NCBI RefSeq assembly: GCF_004827385.1
Contig: NZ_SRXN01000005.1
Span: 1-64,000 of the forward strand
Origin: Ensifer sp. MPMI2T
Lineage (GTDB): Bacteria; Pseudomonadota; Alphaproteobacteria; Rhizobiales; Rhizobiaceae
Length of the DNA stretch: 64,000 bases
Direction of reading: 5' to 3'
Positions 8,492-20,484 of this stretch are shown one piece after another; the first letter of the stretch is position 1, and every line of letters begins with the position of its first letter. Position numbers and translations under genes: made by a program. The notes beneath the pieces were generated by a model. It saw nothing but the letters and a program-made list of their open reading frames with translations. It searched no databases and had not been told where the DNA came from.

Positions 8492-8638
8492 GTTGCGGCA
8501 GATCGGCTGCAAATCAACTCGGTGGAAGAACATCCGAGATAGAGCAGCGCCGATGAAAGTGCCAGCGAGAAAGGCCTGACTGCTCAATTTTTCATCGAAG
8601 GATCAAGAAAGTTGATGAATTTGAAGGCGCGTCGAGCG

Positions 8639-9898
8639 TCAGGCCTGCGTGGGTTTCGGCACGCCATCCTGGAATGCCTTGTCGGGTAGAGGACGCACGC
8701 GAAGCAGGAAAACGGCAAGCCCAGCGGCAATGAGGCAGGCCGCCAGGGTGTAGGGCGCACCGGAAAACGAGTAGGCCGCCACCGGGCTGGTGAAATATCC
8801 GAAGATCTGCGTGAAGACCAGCGGCCCGACGATCGTTGTGATGCTCGAAATGCTGGTGAGCGCTCCCTGCAGTTCACCTTGGGCCGACGGCGGGACATGG
8901 GCAGATGCGATGCTGCGCAACGGAGGATCGGCAAGGCTTTCGAGTGCTGTCGCGACGATCACCGCATACACCATCCACCCTTGCCAGGCGGCGGCGTAGC
9001 CAGCCATTCCGAGCGCGGTGAAGACGAGACCGAGCGCAGCCGTTCGCCGTTCCCCGAACCGCGTCACGACATGCGGCAGGACAACGGCCATGACAAACGC
9101 TCCGCCAACACCGAAGATCCCGAGAGACAACCCGATCTGCCCCTCGCTCCAGCCGTAGCGATAGGATGAGACGAACGACCAGACCGCCGGGTAGACCGCA
9201 TGGGCGAGCCAGTAGAGGAAGAAGACAAGGCCAATCCAGCCGATGCCGGGATAGTTGCGCATCTGTTTGAGCGCGCCGAGAGGATTGGCGCGCCACCACT
9301 CGAAGCGACGCTTGTTGGCGCTTTCCAGCGTCTCGGGCAGGAGGAACAGGCCGACCATGAAGTTGATGAAGGACAGCGCGGCGGCGCCGTAAAACGGCAC
9401 CCTTGGGCCCAACTCGCCGAGAAAGCCACCGATCACGGGGCCGAGCGCGAAGCCGGTGCCGAAAGCTATGCCGATCAATCCGAAATTCTTCGCTCGATTG
9501 CTGTCGTCGCTGATGTCGGCAATGTAGGCGGACGCCGTTCCGAAGCTCGCGCCGCTGATGCCGGCAAGGACACGTCCGACGAAGAGCATCCAGTAGCTCG
9601 TTGCAAGCGCACAGATCAGGTTGTCGATCGCGAAGGTGAGAACGGACGCAAGCAGGATCGGTCGCCGCCCGAAGCGATCGCTTAGGTTGCCGATCAGCGG
9701 CGCAAAGAGAAACTGCATCGCCGAATAGACGAGCAGCAGCCAGCCACCGTCGATTGCGGCTTCGCCAACGTCTGCGCCGGTCAGTTCCTTCAGATAGGTC
9801 GGCAGCACCGGCACGATGATGGCGATGCCCATGATGTCGAGAAAGAGGATGAGAAAGACGAGAAATAGCCCACGCCGCACGAATTTCTTGTCGAGCAT
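8639..9898 (-). CDS. MFS transporter, TetA-like (12 TM)
   Basis: The 419-residue protein starts at ATG 9898, preceded by ggggagggg. Motif A ([14 protein letters not shown]) after TM2 and the antiporter motif C in TM5 ([16 protein letters not shown]) place it among drug:H+ antiporters of the TetA(MFS) type. It differs from true tetracycline pumps in detail, so the substrate is unknown. The gene is 151 bp downstream of, and on the same strand as, a LysR regulator gene. A longer ATG at 9952 lacks a good ribosome site. Confidence 0.88.
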   Translation of the reverse strand: MLDKKFVRRGLFLVFLILFLDIMGIAIIVPVLPTYLKELTGADVGEAAIDGGWLLLVYSAMQFLFAPLIGNLSDRFGRRPILLASVLTFAIDNLICALATSYWMLFVGRVLAGISGASFGTASAYIADISDDSNRAKNFGLIGIAFGTGFALGPVIGGFLGELGPRVPFYGAAALSFINFMVGLFLLPETLESANKRRFEWWRANPLGALKQMRNYPGIGWIGLVFFLYWLAHAVYPAVWSFVSSYRYGWSEGQIGLSLGIFGVGGAFVMAVVLPHVVTRFGERRTAALGLVFTALGMAGYAAAWQGWMVYAVIVATALESLADPPLRSIASAHVPPSAQGELQGALTSISSITTIVGPLVFTQIFGYFTSPVAAYSFSGAPYTLAACLIAAGLAVFLLRVRPLPDKAFQDGVPKPTQA

Positions 9899-10049
9899 AA
9901 AGCCCCTCCCCGCATCTTCAGTGTGGAGACAGAACGTGAACGACGTCACCAAATAAGGTGTATCGCATTGTTAAAAGCGAAACAATGCGTGAACATTTCA
10001 AAGTTTATGATCGAAGCGATCGCATCCGCTAATGCTTCAGCTTGGGGGC

Positions 10050-10958
10050 CTATTGTTCCGAGCGCCGTTGCTCCGCCTTCAGGAAGTCTACGAATGCCCT
10101 GAGCGGGGCCGGCATATGCCGGCGGCTGGCATAGTAAAGGAACGGTCCCGGGAAACTGGTTACCCACTCGTCGAGAATTGATACGAGCCGCCCCGCTTCA
10201 ATCTCCGGTGCCAGAAATTCCTCGAATGTTCGAATCACTCCGAGGCCGTCGACCGCTGCGCCAACTTCGAGATCGATCGCGTTGGCAAGGACGACCGCGG
10301 GCGGTGCGATGGTCAGCGCGGCATCGCCCTCTCCGAATTCCCACGTCAAGGCAACGCCGCTCTGGAAACGGTGGCGGATGGCGGCATGTTCGAGAAGGTC
10401 GCGCGGATGTTGCGGTACGCCATGTCTGGCAAGATAATCCGGCGCGGCGGCGGTAAGGTAACGCTGCACGCGCGGGCCGATCGGAATAGCGATCATGTCT
10501 CGCTCGAGTCGTTCCTCATAGCGCACGCCGGCGTCGAACCCAGCGGCAAGAACATCGATGAAGCCATCCTCTGCCGTCACCTCCAGCGTAATTGCCGGAT
10601 TGGCCTTGACGAAGCGACCGACAAGTGGCGGCAGGATTTCGCGGGCGACGATTGTCGGCACGTTCAGCCTGAGCGTGCCCGCAGGACTGTCACGGAGGCT
10701 GCCCACCTGATCGAGCGCTCCGGCGATCTCTCCAAGCGCCGGCGACAAGCGGTCGAGCAGCCGAGTGCCCGCCTCCGTCGGCGTGACGCTGCGGGTCGTG
10801 CGATTGAGCAGTCTCACGCCCAGCCTTGCCTCCAGCCGCCGCAGCGCCTCGCTGAGCGCAGAGGCTGAAACGCCGCGTTTGCGGGCAGCAGTGCGAAAAC
10901 TGCGCTCGCGGGCCACGGCGGCAAAAGCGTCAAGATCTGCAAGTGGAAGGTCGTTCAT
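10050..10958 (-). CDS. LysR family transcriptional regulator
   Basis: The 302-residue protein has the N-terminal winged helix-turn-helix (residues 6-64: LADLDAFAAVARERSFRTAA, SASALSEALRRLEARLG) and a LysR substrate-binding domain from about residue 90. The MNDLPLADLDAFAAVA start and the TRSVTPTEAG stretch are typical of the group that controls adjacent oxidoreductases. It is divergent from the aldo/keto reductase at 11077, with a palindrome in the intergenic space, so it most likely regulates that gene and itself. Confidence 0.92.
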   Translation of the reverse strand: MNDLPLADLDAFAAVARERSFRTAARKRGVSASALSEALRRLEARLGVRLLNRTTRSVTPTEAGTRLLDRLSPALGEIAGALDQVGSLRDSPAGTLRLNVPTIVAREILPPLVGRFVKANPAITLEVTAEDGFIDVLAAGFDAGVRYEERLERDMIAIPIGPRVQRYLTAAAPDYLARHGVPQHPRDLLEHAAIRHRFQSGVALTWEFGEGDAALTIAPPAVVLANAIDLEVGAAVDGLGVIRTFEEFLAPEIEAGRLVSILDEWVTSFPGPFLYYASRRHMPAPLRAFVDFLKAEQRRSEQ

Positions 10959-10973
10959 TGTACGGAATTATGG

Positions 10974-10991
10974 ACAAGCTGTTTGGCTTGT
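10974..10991. promoter_or_regulatory. Candidate LysR operator in the divergent intergenic region
   Basis: acaagc-tgtttg-gcttgt is a perfect 6-bp inverted repeat with a 6-bp spacer and contains a T-N11-A arrangement. It sits 15 bp upstream of the LysR start and 85 bp upstream of the reductase start. Confidence 0.5.
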
Positions 10992-11076
10992 GGCCGATTA
11001 TCGCACACTGCGACCTGAAGTAAATACGATGGCGACCGAAATGGCCGGACAACGGCCTCATCGAAGGAGAAGTGAG

Positions 11077-12075
11077 ATGCAAACGGTTTCGCTTGGAAAA
11101 TTCGGCCCGGAGGTTTCCGTGATCGGGCTTGGCTGCATGGGCATGTCGGGTATGTACGGTCCATCGGACCGCGCGGAAAGCATCGCCACCATTCATGCCG
11201 CGCTCGATGCGGGTATCACCTTGCTCGACACCGGTGATTTCTACGGCATGGGCCACAACGAGATGTTGATCGGAGAGGCCCTCAAGGGACGCGATCGCGA
11301 TCAGGTGCAGTTGAGCGTGAAGTTCGGTGCGCTGCGCGATGCTGCCGGTGCGTGGGCCGGTTACGACGGCCGCCCGAAGGCCGTGCGCAACTTTCTCGCT
11401 TATACGCTACAGCGCCTGGGCGTCGATTACATCGACATCTACAGACCGGCCCGCCTCGATCCCGATGTCCCGATCGAGGACACTGTTGGTGCGATCGCCG
11501 ATATGGTGAAGGCTGGCTATATTCGCCACATCGGCCTTTCCGAGGTCGGCTCCGAGACGATCCGGCGCGCCGCCGCCGTTCATCCGATCGTCGATCTTCA
11601 GATCGAGTACTCGCTGATCTCACGCGGGATTGAGGCGGAGATCCTGCCGACATGCCGCGAACTTGGTGTCGGCATCACGGCCTATGGCGTCCTTTCGCGC
11701 GGCCTGATCAGTGGCCATTGGCAGAAAGATGCGGCCAAGGGTGGCGATTTCCGCGCCATGAGCCCGCGCTTCCAGGAAGGCAATGTCGAGCAGAACCTAG
11801 CTCTCGTCGAGGCGCTGCGACGCGTCGCAGACGCGAAGGGCGTTACCGTCGCGCAGATCGCGATCGCCTGGGTCGTCGCGCAGGGTGACGATATCGTGCC
11901 GCTCGTGGGTGCGCGACGCCGCGATCGACTGGCCGAAGCGCTTGGTTCGCAGGCCGTTCGCCTCGATGCGGATGATCTGGCGACGATCGAGCGTGCCGTG
12001 CCGAAGGACGCCGCCGCTGGTGCCCGTTATCCGGAAGCGCAACTCGCGCATATGGACAGCGAACGGCACGGCTGA
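11077..12075 (+). CDS. Aldo/keto reductase
   Basis: The 332-residue (beta/alpha)8 NADPH-dependent oxidoreductase starts at ATG 11077, preceded by aaggaga. Motifs present: GLGCMGMSG, the catalytic Asp and Tyr in DTGDFYG, Lys in SVKFGA, and the C-terminal cofactor segment IVPLVGARRRDRL. The catalytic His of the usual HRxDP motif is replaced by Ala (PARLDP). It belongs with the plant auxin-induced-protein-like or AKR13-like group. The divergent LysR gene probably controls it. Substrate unknown. Confidence 0.9.
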   Translation: MQTVSLGKFGPEVSVIGLGCMGMSGMYGPSDRAESIATIHAALDAGITLLDTGDFYGMGHNEMLIGEALKGRDRDQVQLSVKFGALRDAAGAWAGYDGRPKAVRNFLAYTLQRLGVDYIDIYRPARLDPDVPIEDTVGAIADMVKAGYIRHIGLSEVGSETIRRAAAVHPIVDLQIEYSLISRGIEAEILPTCRELGVGITAYGVLSRGLISGHWQKDAAKGGDFRAMSPRFQEGNVEQNLALVEALRRVADAKGVTVAQIAIAWVVAQGDDIVPLVGARRRDRLAEALGSQAVRLDADDLATIERAVPKDAAAGARYPEAQLAHMDSERHG

Positions 12076-12079
12076 ATCG

Positions 12080-12212
12080 CGTGCATGTCGCCCGAAAGTG
12101 TGCAGCGGTTTCGGGACAACGACATGCATGCAACAAAAACTTGAGGCGCGTCACATGGCTCCATGCGACGCGCTGTAATTGTCCGGATCGGGCTCAAACG
12201 CCCGGTCCGGAC
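12080..12212. repeat. Rhizobial intergenic mosaic of three palindromes
   Basis: Three palindromes lie head to tail: (1) tgcatgtcg 12082-12090 with cgacatgca 12120-12128, with inner cccgaaa/tttcggg; (2) gcgcgtcacatgg 12146-12158 with ccatgcgacgcgc 12161-12173, one mismatch; (3) gtccgg 12181-12186 with ccggac 12207-12212, plus inner gcgg-type pairing. The first two resemble mosaic repeats widespread in Sinorhizobium intergenic DNA (RIME-like). Between two convergent genes, the array could also serve as a bidirectional terminator. Confidence 0.7.
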
Positions 12213-12219
12213 GATCCGA

Positions 12220-13161
12220 TCAGATGGACCCCGAGAAGGTGTCGCAAGCCGACATCTGGCCGCTGTCGAAACCGCGCTGGAACCATCTCATCCGTTGCTC
12301 TGAAGTGCCGTGGTTGAAGCTCTCCGGGACGACATAGCCTTGCATGCGCTTTTGCAGCGTATCGTCGCCGATCTGCGTGGCGGCATTCAGCGCCTCCTCC
12401 AGATCGCCGCGTTCCAGCAGTCCCTTCTGCTCCGTATATTTGCCCCAGATCCCGGCGAAACAATCGGCCTGCAACTCGACGCGGATCGACATCTGGTTTG
12501 CCTCGACCTCGCTCATGCGCTGCCGCATCTGGTTGAATTTCGGCAAGACCCCGATCAGGTTCTGCACGTGATGGCCGACCTCATGGGCAAGCACATATGC
12601 CTGGGCGAAGTCGCCAGCGGCATCGAATTTTTGAGCGAGTTCGTCAAAGAAGCTCATGTCGAGATAGACCTTGCGGTCGCCCGGGCAATAGAACGGGCCT
12701 GAGGCGGCCGACGCAAAGCCGCAAGCCGAACGGACGGAGCCATCGAACAGCACCAGCTTCGGTTCCTGATACTGCTCGCCGCTCGCCTGGAAGATACCAT
12801 TCCAGGTGTCTTCCGTTTCAGCGAGCACCGTCGCCATGAAGGCCTTCATCTCTTCCTCTTCGGCCGAGCCTTGCGGTACCTGCGAACCGTCGCTCTGCTC
12901 GAAGCCGGGCATGTTCACGGGACCGCCTTCAAGGACTTGCAGCATGTCGATGCCCATGGCTCGGAGCACGAAATAGAGAATGACGAGAAAAATGATCGTG
13001 CCGAAGCTTAATCCCCCGCCAGCGCGGCGCACGCCGCCTCCCCCACCCGGCAAGCGGAACCCGCCGCCGCGGCCGAACGGACTACCTCCCAGACCGCCTC
13101 CGGGCCTCGCCCCGCGCTGATCTTCGACGTTTCCGGATTGGCGGCGGCCCTTCCATTCCAT
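12220..13161 (-). CDS. Neutral zinc metallopeptidase, YpfJ family
   Basis: The 313-residue protein has a Gly/Arg-rich cytoplasmic N-terminus (residues 1-48), one transmembrane helix (about 52-68, SFGTIIFLVILYFVLRAMG) and an extracytoplasmic metallopeptidase domain with the zinc motif HEVGHH. The segments DTWNGIF, YCPGDRKVYLD and the C-terminal HGTSEQRMRWFQRGF are characteristic of PF04228 proteins such as E. coli YpfJ. Substrate unknown. It converges on the aldo/keto reductase across the palindrome mosaic. Confidence 0.9.
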   Translation of the reverse strand: MEWKGRRQSGNVEDQRGARPGGGLGGSPFGRGGGFRLPGGGGGVRRAGGGLSFGTIIFLVILYFVLRAMGIDMLQVLEGGPVNMPGFEQSDGSQVPQGSAEEEEMKAFMATVLAETEDTWNGIFQASGEQYQEPKLVLFDGSVRSACGFASAASGPFYCPGDRKVYLDMSFFDELAQKFDAAGDFAQAYVLAHEVGHHVQNLIGVLPKFNQMRQRMSEVEANQMSIRVELQADCFAGIWGKYTEQKGLLERGDLEEALNAATQIGDDTLQKRMQGYVVPESFNHGTSEQRMRWFQRGFDSGQMSACDTFSGSI

Positions 13162-13482
13162 GATCAGTCCTCCAGGCGTCGCATCGGCTTAATGCATTGA
13201 ATGATTTATATGCCCGACCGACGATCCTTGTAAAACGCTATCGCCACCGAGCCGTTTGATCCGGCCGTTCTTTTCGGGGGCTTTCTCGGTTTCCAGCGAC
13301 CGTTCCGAGAGTGGGCCACAAATATCTTCGCTTTATTGTCGATTCCGAAATTTTCGGGGTTTCGCTTGCAGAAACATTTGCCTATAAGCCGCTTCTAGCC
13401 TGAAAAGACCACAAATGCGCGCCCCGGCCGGTGACCTCCCACCCTGGCCGGTTTTTCGCGCAGCTAGAGACGGATAAGAGCC
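13162..13482. other. carB upstream region
   Basis: About 320 bp without an ORF of coding character, between the divergent ypfJ-like gene and carB. It holds the carB leader hairpin at 13424-13456. A ctataa sequence at about 13382 could be a -10 element, but no good -35 sits 17 bp upstream of it. Confidence 0.5.
13424..13456 (+). terminator. Terminator-like hairpin in the carB leader
   Basis: Arms ccggcc (13424-13429) and ggccgg (13446-13451) are followed at once by ttttt (13452-13456), 26 bp upstream of the carB ATG. As carB has the same orientation, this looks like an attenuator, or the end of an upstream short transcript. No leader peptide or known riboswitch was recognised. Confidence 0.5.
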
Positions 13483-16974
<3,492 letters not shown>

Positions 16975-16978
16975 CGAT

Positions 16979-17016
16979 GTGAAGCTGCGCACCCGGTCTC
17001 GGGTGCGCAGCTTCAC
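16979..17016 (+). terminator. Perfect 17-bp hairpin after carB
   Basis: gtgaagctgcgcacccg (16979-16995) pairs perfectly with 17000-17016 across a gtct loop, starting 5 bp after the carB stop. There is no T-tract, so it may act as a 3' stability structure or a U-less terminator. Confidence 0.65.
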
Positions 17017-17054
17017 GGCTTGCGCCTCAATTCCCGTCACTATTTCACCATTTT

Positions 17055-17089
17055 GAATGCAACCTGAACGTTTGGTTCAGGCTGCATTC
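17055..17089. repeat. Second inverted repeat downstream of carB
   Basis: gaatgcaacctgaac (17055-17069) pairs with gttcaggctgcattc (17075-17089), one mismatch, loop gtttg. No T-tract follows. It lies 18 bp before the GTG 17107 ORF and could be a terminator remnant or an operator. Confidence 0.55.
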
Positions 17090-17106
17090 CAGCGTGATGT
17101 GGTTCT

Positions 17107-17469
17107 GTGCCGCCATACGCATTAAAGCCGGCGTCTGCCGGCAAGGCGCAGGACTGGGCGAACGACGTGCAGCTTTATTTCTTTGATCTTCGTTGGGACG
17201 ATGAACGCTTCCTCGACGAGGAGGGCATTGCCCATTTTGATGAGGGTTCGGCGCTCTATTACGCTCAACGCATTGCCGACACGATCGGCCGCGATGCGGA
17301 TTACGGGTCGCTGAAGGTCGAAATACGCTCGAGCAAGGGCATCCTGCTCGCGACAGTCACCCCATCGGAGGGCCGTCGCCGGGAGCAGCTTGCCTTGATC
17401 GGCCGGCGCTGTCCGGGTCTATTCCGCCACCAATCCGATGGCGCCGTGAGTCCAGCGGCTGCCTGGTAA
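17107..17469 (+). CDS. DUF6894-like small protein
   Basis: The 120-residue product holds the stretch VQLYFFDLRWDDERFLDEEG, resembling the opening of DUF6894 proteins (RYFFDxxDG...DEEG), followed by a helix (SALYYAQRIADTIGRDA) and a strand-rich LKVEIRSSKGILLATVTP. That domain normally starts at its first strand, so GTG 17167 may be the true start and the first 20 residues untranslated. No catalytic motif is visible and the family's function is unknown. It lies alone between the carB hairpins and greA. Confidence 0.6.
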   Translation: MPPYALKPASAGKAQDWANDVQLYFFDLRWDDERFLDEEGIAHFDEGSALYYAQRIADTIGRDADYGSLKVEIRSSKGILLATVTPSEGRRREQLALIGRRCPGLFRHQSDGAVSPAAAW

Positions 17470-17703
17470 GTTTATCGTCAGTCGAACTCATTGATCCGCT
17501 TCCATTCATTCATGAGGTAAACAGGCTTTCTTTGCTGCTCCCGCTTGTTGTTCAAGCGGCTTCCGGTTGTGCTTAGACCTTTTGCCGTCTCGGGAGGGCC
17601 GCGAAAAATCTGGCTTTCGCACTTCCGTTTCTGTTATAAGTGCGGTTCGGATGTTTCGGACGGTTCCGACGCTGGCGCGCCGGAGGCCGTTTTCTTTTGC
17701 GTT

Positions 17704-17725
17704 GGCGCCGCCGCAAGGTGGCGCC
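17704..17725 (+). promoter_or_regulatory. Hairpin in the greA leader
   Basis: ggcgccgcc-gcaa-ggtggcgcc forms a 9-bp stem (one G-T pair) with a GNRA-type gcaa tetraloop, 24 bp upstream of the greA start. It could modulate translation or transcript stability; there is no U-tract. Confidence 0.4.
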
Positions 17726-17749
17726 GCGTGTTTGATGAAGGATGATGAA

Positions 17750-18226
17750 ATGGTCGACAAAGTGCCGATGACACAGGGTGGATTCGCCAATCTGCAGGAA
17801 GAACTGCGCTGGCGGCAGCAAGGAGAACGCCCGCGAATCATCGAAGCGATCGCCGAGGCCCGCGCCCATGGCGACTTGTCGGAAAACGCTGAATATCATG
17901 CTGCCAAGGAAGCGCAGAGCCACAATGAGGGCCGGATCACCGAGCTCGAGGATCTGATCGCGCGCGCCGAGGTCATCGATCTTTCCAAGATGTCCGGGTC
18001 GAAGATCAAGTTCGGCGCCAAGGTCAAGCTCGTCGACGAGGACACCGAAGAGGAAAAGACCTATCAGATCGTTGGCGATCAGGAAGCCGACGTCAAAGCG
18101 GGTCGCATTTCGATTTCCTCTCCGATTGCCCGCGCGCTGATCGGCAAGGAAGTCGGCGACTCGATCGAGGTCAACGCCCCCGGCGGCTCCAAGGCCTACG
18201 AAATCCTCGCCATTCACTGGGGCTGA
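17750..18226 (+). CDS. greA: Transcription elongation factor GreA
   Basis: GreA rescues backtracked RNA polymerase by stimulating transcript cleavage. The 158-residue protein has the N-terminal coiled-coil (residues about 10-75) with the catalytic acidic tip in [15 protein letters not shown] (the DxxxxE pair) and a C-terminal FKBP-like domain ([38 protein letters not shown]). ATG 17750 was chosen: gaagga precedes it and the length equals that of E. coli GreA. The longer frame from 17567 adds unrelated residues. It precedes lpsB on the same strand. Confidence 0.97.
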   Translation: MVDKVPMTQGGFANLQEELRWRQQGERPRIIEAIAEARAHGDLSENAEYHAAKEAQSHNEGRITELEDLIARAEVIDLSKMSGSKIKFGAKVKLVDEDTEEEKTYQIVGDQEADVKAGRISISSPIARALIGKEVGDSIEVNAPGGSKAYEILAIHWG

Positions 18227-18247
18227 GCGGCTCCGGCGTCACGATGA

Positions 18248-18270
18248 TTTTGGGTTTTGGCAACCCAAAA
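18248..18270 (+). terminator. Hairpin between greA and lpsB
   Basis: Perfect arms ttttgggtt (18248-18256) and aacccaaaa (18262-18270) with a ttggc loop, 21 bp after the greA stop. No T-tract follows on the plus strand, so termination would be partial. Confidence 0.45.
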
Positions 18271-18388
18271 CGTGACCGAATTTACCGAGGGCGGGGTGCG
18301 CTCATCCCGCTTAAAGGGGCGCGAGGCTCGCTCCGTCCCCTTCCCCCTTGAAAATCATGATTGTCGCATGCGCGAGGAGAGCGCTCAC

Positions 18389-19444
18389 GTGGCCGATATC
18401 CGGGACATTGAGGTCATTGCGCCCAATTTCAAACAACGCCTCTCCGGCGTCACTTCGACGATCATTCAGCTCGTTCCGATCCAGCGTGCGCTCGGCCTGA
18501 AGATTGCGGTTCTCGGCCCTGGACTTCCGCCGACTTTGCCGTCGATCCGCTTTCGGGATCTGATCCATCTATGGAAAGCTCCGGCGGGCCGGCCTTGCCG
18601 CGTCTGGCACGCGCGCCGCAATGTTGAAATGCTGCCGGCGATCATCCTGCGCGATCTTCTGCGCATGAAAATCAGGATCGTCTTCACGTCGGCCTCGCAA
18701 CGGCGGCACACGGGATGGAGTAAGTTTCTCATCGGCAGGATGGACGCGGTGATTGCGACGAGCGGTAAGACAGCCGCATATCTGCAGGTGCCAAATACCG
18801 TGATACTGCATGGCATAGACACCAAGCGCTTTCGCCCGCCGACCGACAAAGCAGAAGCAAAACGTGCACTCGGACTGGATCCCACCAAGAAGATTGCCGG
18901 CTGTTTCGGACGCGTGCGCCGTCAAAAGGGCACCGATCTCTTCATAGACAGCATGATTGCGCTCCTGCCCAGCCGCCCCGATTGGTGCGCTGTCGTTGCG
19001 GGGCGCGCGACTGGACAGCATCTCTCCTTCGAGGCGGAATTGAAGCAACGGGTTGCCAAGGCGGGCCTTGGAGATCGCGTCCTGTTTGTCGGCGAGCACA
19101 CCAACATCCCCGATTGGTACCGGGCGCTCGACCTTTTCATTGCGCCGCAACGCTGGGAGGGCTTCGGTCTGACGCCATTGGAGGCTATGGCAAGCGGCGT
19201 CCCGGTTGTGGCAACCGACGTCGGTGCTTTCTCGGAACTGATTGCCAGCGGTGTCGAGGAAACGGGCGTTGTCATTCCAGCCGACGATGTTGACGCCATG
19301 GTCGACGGTGCGGCCGTCTTCATGGATGACCTGCCGAGATTGTCGACCGCTGGCGCCAATGGGCTGTCGCGGACCTCGAGGAGTTTCGCCATCGAAGGCG
19401 AAGCGCGGGCAATTGCCGCCATCTACGAAAAGCTCATGCGCTGA
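18389..19444 (+). CDS. lpsB: LPS core glycosyltransferase LpsB
   Basis: A 351-residue GT-B, family 4 glycosyltransferase. In S. meliloti LpsB is a mannosyltransferase of the LPS inner core, needed for normal symbiosis and peptide resistance. Visible features are an N-terminal acceptor domain (EVIAPNFKQRLSGVTSTI), a linker with GCFGRVRRQKGTDLFID, and the nucleotide-sugar motif GFGLTPLEAMASGVPVVATD. GTG 18389 is the chosen start: gaggag precedes it and the length equals the S. meliloti protein as I recall it; ATG 18368 has no ribosome site. It converges on lpsE with a 14-bp gap. Confidence 0.92.
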   Translation: MADIRDIEVIAPNFKQRLSGVTSTIIQLVPIQRALGLKIAVLGPGLPPTLPSIRFRDLIHLWKAPAGRPCRVWHARRNVEMLPAIILRDLLRMKIRIVFTSASQRRHTGWSKFLIGRMDAVIATSGKTAAYLQVPNTVILHGIDTKRFRPPTDKAEAKRALGLDPTKKIAGCFGRVRRQKGTDLFIDSMIALLPSRPDWCAVVAGRATGQHLSFEAELKQRVAKAGLGDRVLFVGEHTNIPDWYRALDLFIAPQRWEGFGLTPLEAMASGVPVVATDVGAFSELIASGVEETGVVIPADDVDAMVDGAAVFMDDLPRLSTAGANGLSRTSRSFAIEGEARAIAAIYEKLMR

Positions 19445-19458
19445 GCGACGGGGAAGGA

Positions 19459-20481
19459 CTACCGCTTCGAGGCGAAGAGTTTCAGGTAGGCATCCGTTAT
19501 AGCGTCTTTGGAAAATTGACTGATCAGCGTCTCGTGCCCGCGCTGGGCGAGGCTTGCCCGCAGCGCATCGTCGTTGGCGATCCGCTCGATAGCGTGCGAG
19601 AAGCCGTCCGCGTCGGCGATATCGACCATCAGACCGTTTTCCCCATCGCGCATGAACCACTGCGGCCCCTCGGACCGGCTTGAGACGACCGGTGTTCCCT
19701 GCGCCCAGGCTTCCAAAATAACGTTGCCGAGTGGCTCGTGGCTCGAAGCCATCACGAATATGTCGGCTGCTGCAAGGAAGGGCCGCGTGTCCTTCTGCCA
19801 TCCGGCGAAGCGCACCCGGGCAGCGACACCGAGATCGGTTGCGAGCTTGTGAAGGTTGTCGCGCTCCTCACCATCACCGAGCAGCCAAAGGTAAGCGTCG
19901 GGCACTTTGGCGACAGCCTGGATCAAGGTATGGAAACCCTTGCGTTCGACAAAGCGCCCCATCGACATGACGACCGGAGCCTCGTCAGGCGTGTCGAGCG
20001 TTGCCCGACTGACTGGTTCAACGCGCTCGGTGTTTGTGAAATTCGAGATGATCTCGACATCCCGCTTCCAGCCGAGCTTGCGAACATGCTCGGCAATGCC
20101 GGGCGTGTTGCAGACGAGGCAGTCGGTGTTGCGAAAATAGTCGAGGCGTGGCGGGTAGTCGCCGAGCCGGGAAATCTTGATGCAGCCTTTGTAGGCCGGC
20201 ATCAGTTCGCTGGCGCGCGGTGCCCAGGCCATCAGGGCGTCCGGCCTGTCGCGCCGGGCCATGTGCATCACCTTGCGCGGCAGGAGCAGGCGATCCAGCG
20301 ACAGGTTCCGGAAATGGCTTTCCACAATCTTGGTTGCACCTTCGATTTCCGGGCGCCAAAGACGGTGCGGTCGGATGACGGACGTCTGCTCCACGCCGCG
20401 TTCGGCAAGCGCGTTGACGAGATGAACGAAGAAACGCTCGGCGCCACCATCCTTGCCGAAATGGAAGTGCATGACCTTCAT
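19459..20481 (-). CDS. lpsE: LPS core glycosyltransferase LpsE
   Basis: A 340-residue family 4 glycosyltransferase for LPS core assembly on the cytoplasmic face. It opens KVMHFHFGKDGGAERFFVHL and has the donor-binding region MSMGRFVERKGFHTLIQAV, then LLGDGEERDNL and HEPLGNVILEAWAQGTPVVS. It is strongly similar along its length to the adjacent LpsD (both begin MKVMH.HFG..GGAERFFV.LVNAL), so the pair arose by tandem duplication. It is 3 bp from lpsD and is the last gene of the lpsC-lpsD-lpsE unit. The sugar transferred is not evident. Confidence 0.9.
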   Translation of the reverse strand: MKVMHFHFGKDGGAERFFVHLVNALAERGVEQTSVIRPHRLWRPEIEGATKIVESHFRNLSLDRLLLPRKVMHMARRDRPDALMAWAPRASELMPAYKGCIKISRLGDYPPRLDYFRNTDCLVCNTPGIAEHVRKLGWKRDVEIISNFTNTERVEPVSRATLDTPDEAPVVMSMGRFVERKGFHTLIQAVAKVPDAYLWLLGDGEERDNLHKLATDLGVAARVRFAGWQKDTRPFLAAADIFVMASSHEPLGNVILEAWAQGTPVVSSRSEGPQWFMRDGENGLMVDIADADGFSHAIERIANDDALRASLAQRGHETLISQFSKDAITDAYLKLFASKR

Positions 20482-20484
20482 CGT

